A DNA stretch of 34,651 nt from a virus, in the IMG/VR virus record IMGVR_UViG_3300032236_000759, positions 1-34,651 of that record. One strand, written 5' to 3'. Below the pieces are notes generated by a model. It saw only the letters and a program-made list of their open reading frames with translations. It had not been told where the DNA came from and searched no databases. Shown piece after piece: positions 21,505 to 27,649 of the stretch. Position 1 is the first letter of the stretch, and each line of letters opens with the position of its first letter. Both the position numbers and the translations under genes were made by a program.

Positions 21505-22152
21505 ATGGGAATAAAAGAAATTTACTCGGTGCAACCAATACCGTATGCACTTGCCATGGCGTTAGTGGTCAAGAACCATTACCTACACCGCAAAGCACCA
21601 TGCAGCATAGCGTTCGGGTTGTTTGAAACTGAAGACAATATTTGTGTCGGTGTCGTAACGTATGGGGTCAGCCCGTCCAGCACATTACTGAAAGGTATTT
21701 GTGGCGACGACGAAGCCAAAAACGTTTACGAACTTACACGGTTATGGGTTGACGACAGCGTTCCAAAGAACGGTGAAAGTTTCCTTATCGGCAACAGCTT
21801 GAACTTGCTGGACAAAGAAATTGTGGTGTCGTTCGCTGACACCAGCCAAGACCACCTTGGTGTTGTGTATCAAGCAACCAACTTTTATTACACAGGTTTG
21901 TCGTCCAAATTTCGCGACCCCAAGGTTCGTGGACTGGAACACCAACACCACGCCACCTACGCTAACGGTCTAACCAACAAACAGGTGATAGAAAAGTTTG
22001 GTGAAGAAAACGTTTACTTCGTGGACAGGCCACGCAAACACCGTTACGTCATTTTTAACGCCACGAAGAAACGCAAGAAAGAACTATTGGCAAAACTAAA
22101 ATATGAAATTTTGCCGTATCCAAAACAAGTGAAAGAAGAAACAAATGTGTAA
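21505..22152 (+). CDS. Mom-like DNA modification protein
   Basis: The 215-aa protein resembles the Mom family, whose Mu member converts adenine to a carbamoylmethyl derivative to resist restriction. Visible family-like segments are NHYLHRKAP, FGLFE, GVVTYGVSPS, YELTRLWVDDSVPKNGESFLIGNSLNLL, VSFADTSQDHLGVVYQATNFYYTGLS, and GEENVYFVDRPRKHRYVIF. The fold is acetyltransferase-like. It is 18 bases downstream of the methyltransferase, so the two genes form a DNA-modification cassette. A GAAAG site precedes the ATG. The substrate modification in this phage is not known. Confidence 0.7.
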   Translation: MGIKEIYSVQPIPYALAMALVVKNHYLHRKAPCSIAFGLFETEDNICVGVVTYGVSPSSTLLKGICGDDEAKNVYELTRLWVDDSVPKNGESFLIGNSLNLLDKEIVVSFADTSQDHLGVVYQATNFYYTGLSSKFRDPKVRGLEHQHHATYANGLTNKQVIEKFGEENVYFVDRPRKHRYVIFNATKKRKKELLAKLKYEILPYPKQVKEETNV

Positions 22153-22372
22153 TGGTAACTGCACCTGTGGAAAAGAAAACCACCCAGTAAAAGGTGAACC
22201 AAGTTCTTTAACCAGCATTGCGTTCAACACGGGTGTCATTGTGGAACGTAAACGCATAGTCAAATTGCTTAAACAAAAAGCAACTAACTGGCTAAAACCA
22301 AACAGCCTTAACTTTCGCAACGAACTAAACAAATTGGTTTCACTAATTGAACAGGAACAAACAAATGAGTAA
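22145..22372 (+). CDS. Small Cys-rich protein of the ERxRI helix family
   Basis: The 75-aa product starts CNGNCTCG, then has NTGVIVERKRIVKLLKQKATNWL. The VERKRIVKLL helix matches the 15345, 25324 and 25685 genes. The N-terminal cysteines may bind metal. It overlaps the Mom-like gene by 8 bases. Function is unknown. Confidence 0.6.
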   Translation: MCNGNCTCGKENHPVKGEPSSLTSIAFNTGVIVERKRIVKLLKQKATNWLKPNSLNFRNELNKLVSLIEQEQTNE

Positions 22373-22529
22373 ACGCAAAAACCTTGAAAAACGTGCCAAA
22401 ACAAAAATGGCTAAAGCCGCCAACAGTATCGTGTCAAAGCTAACCCCTGAACAACAAGACAGGTTGGCTGAACTACTTGCACAAAAGGTGGCGGAAAATG
22501 TTACAAATAACAATTCCCTACGCAGCTAA
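22365..22529 (+). CDS. Small basic helical protein
   Basis: The ATG at 22365 overlaps the upstream stop and gives 54 aa (MSKRKNLEKRAKTKMAKAANSIV...). It is lysine-rich at the start and then helical with EQQDRLAELLAQKV. It overlaps the RusA gene by 32 bases. A nucleic-acid-binding role is possible but not shown. Confidence 0.55.
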   Translation: MSKRKNLEKRAKTKMAKAANSIVSKLTPEQQDRLAELLAQKVAENVTNNNSLRS

Positions 22530-22893
22530 ACCGCAAGGAAGCAAAAAGGCTTTTCTAGTGAACGGCAGACCCGTATTGGTCGAAGCGTCCAAAGGGTTGA
22601 AAGAACGACGTGAAGAATTTATTGCTTACATTCACGGCAACCTCGGTGACTGGTCAACGCCGGATCCGGAACACCCTATTCGTGTGTTTATCGAACTACA
22701 GTTTGAACGACCTAAAACGGTGAAACGTTTACACATGACCACCACACCCGACATTGACAAAGCGGCACGTTTCGTTTTAGACATTCTTACCCAGTCAGGC
22801 GTGTTGCACGACGACCGACAAATTACCGAACTACAGTTATTAAAAACGTATGGCAAACACAACGCCACCTACATAGAAGTGGACTACGCCTAA
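22498..22893 (+). CDS. rusA: RusA-like Holliday junction resolvase
   Basis: The ATG at 22498 follows GGCGGAAA and gives 131 aa. The RusA pattern is visible: KPQGSKKAF at residues 11-19, PDIDKAARFVLDILTQSGVLHDDRQI with Asp85, Asp87, Asp105 and Asp106, and a Lys at the following strand (LKTYGK). RusA dimers cut four-way DNA junctions and would resolve recombination intermediates before packaging. The palindrome at 22660 encodes Pro-Asp-Pro-Glu in a loop near residue 57. It overlaps the WhiB gene (TAATG). Confidence 0.85.
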   Translation: MLQITIPYAAKPQGSKKAFLVNGRPVLVEASKGLKERREEFIAYIHGNLGDWSTPDPEHPIRVFIELQFERPKTVKRLHMTTTPDIDKAARFVLDILTQSGVLHDDRQITELQLLKTYGKHNATYIEVDYA

Positions 22894-23174
22894 TGAGCGA
22901 ACAAGACGACGAACTGCCAGCAGCTGAAGCGTGGATAAAGCACGCCGTATGTGGCGACATTGAAGACCCTGAACTGTTCTTCAGCACCAACCCCGACCAC
23001 ATGAAGGAAGCTATTGGTTTATGTCACCAATGCCCTGTTCGTATGTTGTGTGCCGAATACGCTATTGACAACGAAATTGAACACGGTATTTGGGGTGGCC
23101 TAACTGAACTGGACAGGCGTTCTATTCGTAAACAAAAGGCTTCACGTCGGGGAATACCGAACAAGCAACATTGA
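22893..23174 (+). CDS. WhiB-like iron-sulfur transcription regulator
   Basis: The 93-aa protein has Cys20 (AVCGD), then Cys44, Cys47 and Cys53 (CHQCPVRMLC), the four ligands of a [4Fe-4S] cluster. The GIWGGLTE turn (about 65-72) is followed by a basic tail (RRSIRKQKASRRG). WhiB-like proteins bind the primary sigma factor of actinobacteria and are exclusive to that phylum and its phages, so this gene identifies the host group. It may redirect host or phage transcription. It ends at a promoter and shares its stop region with it. Confidence 0.85.
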   Translation: MSEQDDELPAAEAWIKHAVCGDIEDPELFFSTNPDHMKEAIGLCHQCPVRMLCAEYAIDNEIEHGIWGGLTELDRRSIRKQKASRRGIPNKQH

Positions 23175-23198
23175 CACAAATTTGCTACACTTTAAATA
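23171..23198 (+). promoter_or_regulatory. Sigma70-type promoter before the 23221 gene
   Basis: TTGACA (23171-23176), a 16-base spacer and TAAATA (23193-23198) lie just after the WhiB coding region. An ACGAAAGG site follows at 23204. Confidence 0.65.
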
Positions 23199-23220
23199 CC
23201 ATTAACGAAAGGCTAACCCC

Positions 23221-23577
23221 ATGGCAAAACTAACAACCGAACCAACAGCGTTTGCTGCACGTATCTTTTTCAACGGGCAAGGTGTTGAAGTTCACGAACC
23301 ATACAAAAACCGTGACGGCGAAACTAAACACCGTCGCTACACTTTCTGGTTCACCGACGCAGTAGCGTTTGACCTTGGTGCAACTGGTGTGTTCGCTGGT
23401 GACCACTCCACCAAAATTGACAACTGGACTAACCCAGACGGTTCACCAAAACTAGACCAGTCGGGCAAACAAGGGCAGTCGGTTGTAGTGCAGGGCAACA
23501 ACGCCACGTTCACCCCAGCGAACCCTGTAGCAGCTAAAACCGCCCCAACCATTCCTGTAGACGTCACACCGTTCTAA
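23221..23577 (+). CDS. Possible single-stranded DNA-binding protein
   Basis: The 118-aa protein has a beta-rich first 80 residues (AARIFFNGQGVEVHEPYKN...HRRYTFWFTD) and a disordered Pro/Ala tail ending VDVTPF. The final Pro-Phe resembles the protein-interaction tip of SSB proteins, though the tip here has fewer acidic residues. It has its own promoter and neighbours RusA and a recombination set. An SSB role is an inference; no OB-fold signature was confirmed. Confidence 0.5.
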   Translation: MAKLTTEPTAFAARIFFNGQGVEVHEPYKNRDGETKHRRYTFWFTDAVAFDLGATGVFAGDHSTKIDNWTNPDGSPKLDQSGKQGQSVVVQGNNATFTPANPVAAKTAPTIPVDVTPF

Positions 23578-23879
23578 TGAACCTAGACGACTACGCCGGA
23601 TCCGGACGTGGCTACCTTACGTGTGCTGTTCCGGGTTGTATCGAAGCCCACTACAGCAAACGTTTCTGCACCGACCACTACCAAGCGTGGTATCGGAAAC
23701 GCAAACGTAACGGGTATGTCCACCCACGTGTAACCCTGAACCAGTTACAACACGCTTTGGCTGACAAAACAACCGTCTGCAACTTGGACGGGTGCGACGC
23801 AGCTACCCACGCTAAAGGCTTATGCCAAAAGCATTACATTCAATACCTACGACTAAGCAAAACGAAAGGCAACAAATGA
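23577..23879 (+). CDS. Tandem zinc-finger protein
   Basis: The 100-aa product holds two copies of a C-x4-C-x8-C-x2-H unit: CAVPGC...FCTDHYQAWYRK and CNLDGC...LCQKHYIQYLR. Both are followed by basic helices, so nucleic-acid binding is likely. Such fingers are widespread in actinophages. The palindrome at 23596 encodes Gly-Ser-Gly at residue 8. It overlaps the SSB-like and GroES-like genes. Confidence 0.7.
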   Translation: MNLDDYAGSGRGYLTCAVPGCIEAHYSKRFCTDHYQAWYRKRKRNGYVHPRVTLNQLQHALADKTTVCNLDGCDAATHAKGLCQKHYIQYLRLSKTKGNK

Positions 23880-24130
23880 AGCCAGTAAACGACAACCTAA
23901 TTATTCAGCTACCAGCAATTGAAACCACCACCGCTTCAGGTTTGGTTATCCCAGAAACCGCTGTGAAAGCACCACAACTAGCAACCGTTATAGCGGTCGC
24001 TGACGACCAAACCAAAGTCAAGGCTGGTAACCAGTTGATTATCCGCCAACACGCTGGTCAAACCTTTGAACACGACGGTGAAGAATACCAACTAATTCAC
24101 TTGTCTGACGTTATGGCAATTCTTGAGTAA
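23876..24130 (+). CDS. GroES-like co-chaperonin
   Basis: The ATG at 23876 follows AACGAAAGG and overlaps the previous stop (ATGA). The 84-aa product follows the Cpn10 plan: KPVNDNLIIQLPAIETTTASGLVIPE, then a short mobile-loop segment, QLATVIAV, VKAGNQLIIRQHAGQTFEHDGEEYQLIHLSDVMAIL. Co-chaperonin rings cap GroEL during folding. Phage versions such as T4 gp31 adapt the host chaperonin to fold capsid protein. The protein is shorter than the usual 95-100 aa. Confidence 0.75.
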   Translation: MKPVNDNLIIQLPAIETTTASGLVIPETAVKAPQLATVIAVADDQTKVKAGNQLIIRQHAGQTFEHDGEEYQLIHLSDVMAILE

Positions 24131-24426
24131 TGATTATTGACCAAGACGACAAATGGTTTTATTGCCTTTGTGAACGGTGTGGTCTGAAGTATTCGGTGAC
24201 CAGTCGCCGTGTAAAGAATGTTGACTTTTGTAGCAGCTGTCGGGCCACACCTTTAAAACAGGTTACGTATGGCAATAACGGTTATTGTATTCCGTGGCAT
24301 GGTGACTTTGACGAATGGGAAAACCCTGTGTTGAACGGTCGGTTGTATAAGGCTGGTGTTAGGTCGTGTGGTCACCGTGACTGTGTTCGTGACGTTCACA
24401 TTACGCCTGTAGCTTTTAGTGACTGA
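24130..24426 (+). CDS. Zinc-binding HNH-like protein, paralog B
   Basis: The 98-aa product has CERCG and CSSC pairs, then WHGDFDEWENPVLNGRLYKAGVRSCGHRDCVRDVHI, matching paralog A at 16790 through the same W-x-GDFD, NP, GVR-x-CGH-x-DCV and HI positions. It lacks the basic tail of A. Two diverged copies suggest duplication or separate acquisition. The GroES-like gene overlaps it by one base. Confidence 0.6.
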   Translation: MIIDQDDKWFYCLCERCGLKYSVTSRRVKNVDFCSSCRATPLKQVTYGNNGYCIPWHGDFDEWENPVLNGRLYKAGVRSCGHRDCVRDVHITPVAFSD

Positions 24427-24435
24427 AAAGTGTCG

Positions 24436-24445
24436 CCGGATCCGG
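24436..24445. repeat. Intergenic CCGGATCCGG palindrome
   Basis: This copy lies 10 bases after the HNH-like gene stop and about 70 bp before a promoter-like sequence. Confidence 0.9.
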
Positions 24446-24509
24446 TGTGAATTGGTTGCAAAATTGTTTATCAAATTGTGATTATTTTTTGGTGTTTTGC
24501 TTACATTCC

Positions 24510-24537
24510 GTTACATTCTTTGCTAATGTTGGTAATA
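24510..24537 (+). promoter_or_regulatory. Putative promoter for the 24562 cluster
   Basis: TTACAT, a 16-base spacer and TAATAC lie upstream of a GAAAGGG site. The 21 bases before the ATG at 24562 are identical to those before the minus-strand gene at 9000, so the two genes share a leader. Confidence 0.5.
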
Positions 24538-24561
24538 CCAGCCAACGAAAGGGCAAACAAA

Positions 24562-24891
24562 ATGACATTCCTAGACCACACCAACAGCGAATACACAACC
24601 GCCCAAGGCGTAAGCCTAACCCTAACCAAAGCCAACCACACCCGAAGCAAAAAAACCGCCACCCGTATCAGGGGCTACAACACTTGGACGGCTGGCTTTG
24701 AAACCACCCAAGCAGGTCGTGGCGTCCGTATCAGCTACAACCACAACAGCGAAAACCGCAACCCCGACCACAACCACGCACGTGCCACCATAACCCGTAT
24801 CGCAGAAACTTTACAGGCCAAAGGCTACACAGTCGAACCTTTACTAATCAACAACACCCTACTGGTCTACAAACCACGAAAGGCAGCATAA
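24562..24891 (+). CDS. Hypothetical protein with shared leader
   Basis: The ATG at 24562 gives 109 aa. The product is basic and His/Asn-rich (NHTRSKKTATRIRGYNTWTAGFE...YNHNSENRNPDHNHARATITRI) with a helical C-terminal half. It may be a small regulator or DNA-binding protein. Codons ending in C are more frequent than in the structural genes. No family was recognised. Confidence 0.65.
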   Translation: MTFLDHTNSEYTTAQGVSLTLTKANHTRSKKTATRIRGYNTWTAGFETTQAGRGVRISYNHNSENRNPDHNHARATITRIAETLQAKGYTVEPLLINNTLLVYKPRKAA

Positions 24892-25118
24892 TGGACACCA
24901 CCGACTTCGCAGCTTACGGAATAACCCCAGAACAAAACGCCACCGAACTGGTAACCAGTTACGGGCTAGAAACCGCCACCACCCGAATGGTCAAAGCCAT
25001 AGCCCACGAAACCGAACACCTAACCAGAACCAAAAACAACATTCTGCTAACCCGTCTAATCGAACGTGACATTAACTACTACCAAGCAACCCTGAACGCT
25101 ATAAAGGCTGGTGCATAA
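24891..25118 (+). CDS. Hypothetical helical protein
   Basis: The 75-aa product is helical (ATTRMVKAIAHETEHLTRTKNNILLTRLIERDINYYQATLNAIKAG) and acidic at its start. Overlaps of one base on both sides place it in the promoter-driven cluster. No family was recognised. Confidence 0.65.
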   Translation: MDTTDFAAYGITPEQNATELVTSYGLETATTRMVKAIAHETEHLTRTKNNILLTRLIERDINYYQATLNAIKAGA

Positions 25119-25324
25119 TGACAAACCAAACCGGATCCGGATACGCCCGTGTAGGCAACACCGTAACCGCATGGAACGACAACCCCCGACTAGCCAAACT
25201 AGGCACACTAACCGCCATAGAAAACGGTGTTTACATTGTCGCCGTCAACTACTACAACAGCCGACTAGGCCGCTTCACCACCAGCAACCTAAAGTTCACA
25301 AACGCAAAGGCGGTAATCGCATAA
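25118..25324 (+). CDS. Hypothetical small beta protein
   Basis: The 68-aa product looks like a small beta barrel (GYARVGNTVTAWNDNPRLAKLGTLTAIENGVYIVAVNYYN), possibly SH3-like. The palindrome at 25131 encodes Gly-Ser-Gly at residues 6-8. It overlaps both neighbours. Function is unknown. Confidence 0.6.
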   Translation: MTNQTGSGYARVGNTVTAWNDNPRLAKLGTLTAIENGVYIVAVNYYNSRLGRFTTSNLKFTNAKAVIA

Positions 25325-25560
25325 TGACCAAATTTACTTGGGACGAATACGACGGTGAAGTTATTGACGGTGTGCGTTATGCCAATAGTTTTACAGCTAA
25401 CATGGCTAAGAACAGCAAACTTATTGGTGCAGCTGAAGAACGGGAACGCATTATCAAACTGCTAGAAACCAAAAGCGAATGTAAACCACAAAGCGGTCAC
25501 GACTGGAACGGTGATTGCTATTGCGAGGTTATCGCTCTTATCAAGGGAGAGAACAAGTGA
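25324..25560 (+). CDS. Small protein of the ERxRII helix family
   Basis: The ATG at 25324 overlaps the previous stop and gives 78 aa. It contains KLIGAAEERERIIKLLETK followed by a Cys/His region (ECKPQSGHDWNGDCYC) that may bind metal. The helix is the clearest copy of the repeated motif, close to that of the 25685 gene. Function is unknown. Confidence 0.6.
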   Translation: MTKFTWDEYDGEVIDGVRYANSFTANMAKNSKLIGAAEERERIIKLLETKSECKPQSGHDWNGDCYCEVIALIKGENK

Positions 25561-25688
25561 ACGAAGTATCCGCAATCGTTAGTCTTGGCATTTCGGTAGT
25601 CGCCTTGTTGCTTGCTCAAATCGCAATTGACAAACAGATTAGCGAATTGAAAAAAGAAATTCGTGAAATCAAAGGACAGAACAAGTGA
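25557..25688 (+). CDS. Small membrane/coiled-coil protein (43 aa)
   Basis: A GTG start follows GGGAGAG and overlaps the previous stop. The product has one membrane helix (SLGISVVALLLAQIAI) followed by a short charged coiled coil (KQISELKKEIREIK). Its stop overlaps the next start (GTGA), so translational coupling is likely. Confidence 0.5.
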   Translation: MNEVSAIVSLGISVVALLLAQIAIDKQISELKKEIREIKGQNK

Positions 25689-25900
25689 CCCACCAAATTG
25701 ACTGTTTTAAATGTTACACAGTCGGGGTAAGCCAAGGCGAACATACTGGAATGGCTGAAGAACGTGACCGTATCATTGCGTTACTGAAAGCCGAAGAAAA
25801 ACGCCTATTCCTTGAAGACCAACTACCAGTAGCTTCCTACATATTCGGCATGGCCATAGACCTAATCACAAAAAACCGTTCCGGATCCGGCGAACACTAA
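25685..25900 (+). CDS. Small protein of the ERxRII helix family with Cys motif
   Basis: The GTG start at 25685 overlaps the previous stop. The 71-aa product reads CFKC near the start, then GEHTGMAEERDRIIALLKAEE, the same helix as its neighbour, and a short helical end. The palindrome at 25881 encodes Gly-Ser-Gly at the C-terminus. It is the last gene before the terminase operon. Confidence 0.6.
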   Translation: MTHQIDCFKCYTVGVSQGEHTGMAEERDRIIALLKAEEKRLFLEDQLPVASYIFGMAIDLITKNRSGSGEH

Positions 25901-25939
25901 CGCTGGCACTACACGCAACGTGTCCTTTACAATGAAACT

Positions 25940-26410
25940 ATGACACGCCGAAGAACCACCAAACCCGAAGTCCTAGCACGGGAAACCGAAGTGGTTCGCC
26001 TACGCCGACAAGGACTAACGTGGGACATGATAGCCGAACACGTCGGCTACGCTTCACCAAGTGCCGCACACTTCGCCTACCAACGTGCAGCACGTCGCCT
26101 AGTCGCAGACGACATAGAAGCAATACGCCGTGTCGAAGCTGAACGCCTAGACATTGCACAGGCTTCAATTTGGGGGTTAGTCCTAAACGGGGACATACCA
26201 GCCGTGTCCGCCCTTATCCGTATCCAAGAACGTCGTGCCAAACTATTAGGCCTAGACCAACCATTCAAACAACAGGTGGAAATAACAACGTATGACGCAA
26301 ACACCATTGACAGCGAAGTTGCCAAACTTATCCAATTCCTTGATAGCGGCACGCAGGGTGCGTTGGACGCACCAGCTGGCACGTCAGAACCAACTACCAC
26401 CAGAGAGTAA
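25940..26410 (+). CDS. Terminase small subunit
   Basis: The 156-aa protein has a basic N-terminus and a helix-turn-helix (LRRQGLTWDMIAEHVGYASPSAAHFAYQRAARRL), then an oligomerisation helix (EAERLDIAQASIWGLVLNGDIPAVSALIRIQERRAKLLGLD). This order is typical of small terminases, which bind the packaging start and recruit the large subunit. It overlaps TerL by about 50 bases if TerL starts at 26358. Confidence 0.75.
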   Translation: MTRRRTTKPEVLARETEVVRLRRQGLTWDMIAEHVGYASPSAAHFAYQRAARRLVADDIEAIRRVEAERLDIAQASIWGLVLNGDIPAVSALIRIQERRAKLLGLDQPFKQQVEITTYDANTIDSEVAKLIQFLDSGTQGALDAPAGTSEPTTTRE

Positions 26411-27644
26411 CGACTGGTCAACGTTTGTTGCTTTGGCTGGTCGTGGCTTTGGGAAAACCCGTTTAGCTGCCGAATGGATAGCATGGAACGCTTTACGCAA
26501 CGACAACACTAGGTGGGCTATTGTCGCCCCAACGTTTGGTGACGTCCGTGACACGTGTGCTGAAGGTGTTTCTGGTGTGGTCACTATCCTGAAAGAATAC
26601 GGGGTGTTGAAAGACTACAACCGAAGCATGGGTGAAATAGTTTTGACCAACAAAAGCCGTATCAAACTATTCAGCGGTTCAGAACCAGACCGTTTACGTG
26701 GCCCACAGTTCCATGGTGGTTGGTTCGACGAACTAGCAGCTTTTCAATACCCTGAAACGTTCGACCAATACAAATTCGCCCTACGTCTTGGCGACCACCC
26801 ACAAACAGTAATCACCACCACCCCAAGACCAACGAAACAAATAAAAAACCTGTTAGACCGTGACGACACTTTGGTGGTGCGTGGTTCAACGTTTGACAAC
26901 GCAGCTAACCTATCCGCTTCCGCTTTGGCTGAACTAAAACTGAAATACGAAGGCACACGCCTAGGACGCCAAGAACTATACGGTGAAGTAATCGACGAAA
27001 TAGACGGTGCGTTATGGACACGCCAAATGTTAGACGACGCCCGTGTGAACGAACACCCACCCCTAGCCCGTATTGTCGTAGCCATTGACCCAGCCGTGAC
27101 CAACAACAGCGACAGCGACGAAACAGGCATTATGGTTGCTGGAGTATCAGGCGACGGCCACTACTATGTTTTGGAAGACGCCACCATTAAAGCAAGCCCA
27201 GACGCTTGGGCAAGACAAGCCGTAGACGCATACCACCGACACGGGGCTGACCGTATCATTGGCGAAACCAACAACGGTGGCGACATGATAGAACTACTAC
27301 TACGCCAAGTAGACCCGTCGGTATCATTCCGTAAAGTCACAGCTACCCGTGGCAAACTTGTCCGTGCCGAACCCATAGCCGCCCTATCCGAACAACACCG
27401 CCTACATTTAGTGAACAACTTCCCCCAACTGGAAGACCAACTAACAAACTACACACCAGCCGGATCCGGATCCGGTTCACCCGACCGTATGGACGCTATG
27501 GTGTGGGCTATTACAGACCTTATGGACACACAGGGCAGTATTATGGGACTAGCAGCAATTAGCAAGTTTTGCCCAAAGTGTCGGCTACCAAACAAGCCGT
27601 CAGCGACCAACTGCCAATACTGTAACGAAGCCTTGGAAGGGTAA
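26358..27644 (+). CDS. Terminase large subunit
   Basis: The 428-aa product (GTG start chosen; an ATG at 26292 gives a longer overlap) has the Walker A loop GRGFGKT (28-34), a Walker B-type GGWFDEL, and the TTPRP coupling motif. The nuclease half contains VVAIDPAVTNN, IIGETNNGG and SPDRMDAMVWAI. It packages DNA by ATP-driven translocation and cuts at the end. Two features are unusual: a GSGSG insert just before SPDRMDA, from the double palindrome at 27460, and a C-terminal zinc ribbon (CPKC...CQYC). Confidence 0.85.
   Translation: MRWTHQLARQNQLPPESNDWSTFVALAGRGFGKTRLAAEWIAWNALRNDNTRWAIVAPTFGDVRDTCAEGVSGVVTILKEYGVLKDYNRSMGEIVLTNKSRIKLFSGSEPDRLRGPQFHGGWFDELAAFQYPETFDQYKFALRLGDHPQTVITTTPRPTKQIKNLLDRDDTLVVRGSTFDNAANLSASALAELKLKYEGTRLGRQELYGEVIDEIDGALWTRQMLDDARVNEHPPLARIVVAIDPAVTNNSDSDETGIMVAGVSGDGHYYVLEDATIKASPDAWARQAVDAYHRHGADRIIGETNNGGDMIELLLRQVDPSVSFRKVTATRGKLVRAEPIAALSEQHRLHLVNNFPQLEDQLTNYTPAGSGSGSPDRMDAMVWAITDLMDTQGSIMGLAAISKFCPKCRLPNKPSATNCQYCNEALEG
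27460..27475. repeat. Double palindrome in the terminase gene
   Basis: The overlapping pair encodes Gly-Ser-Gly-Ser-Gly just before the conserved SPDRMDA segment of the terminase nuclease. Insertion in this essential gene implies strong selection for the DNA element. Confidence 0.9.
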
Positions 27645-27649
27645 CAAAC

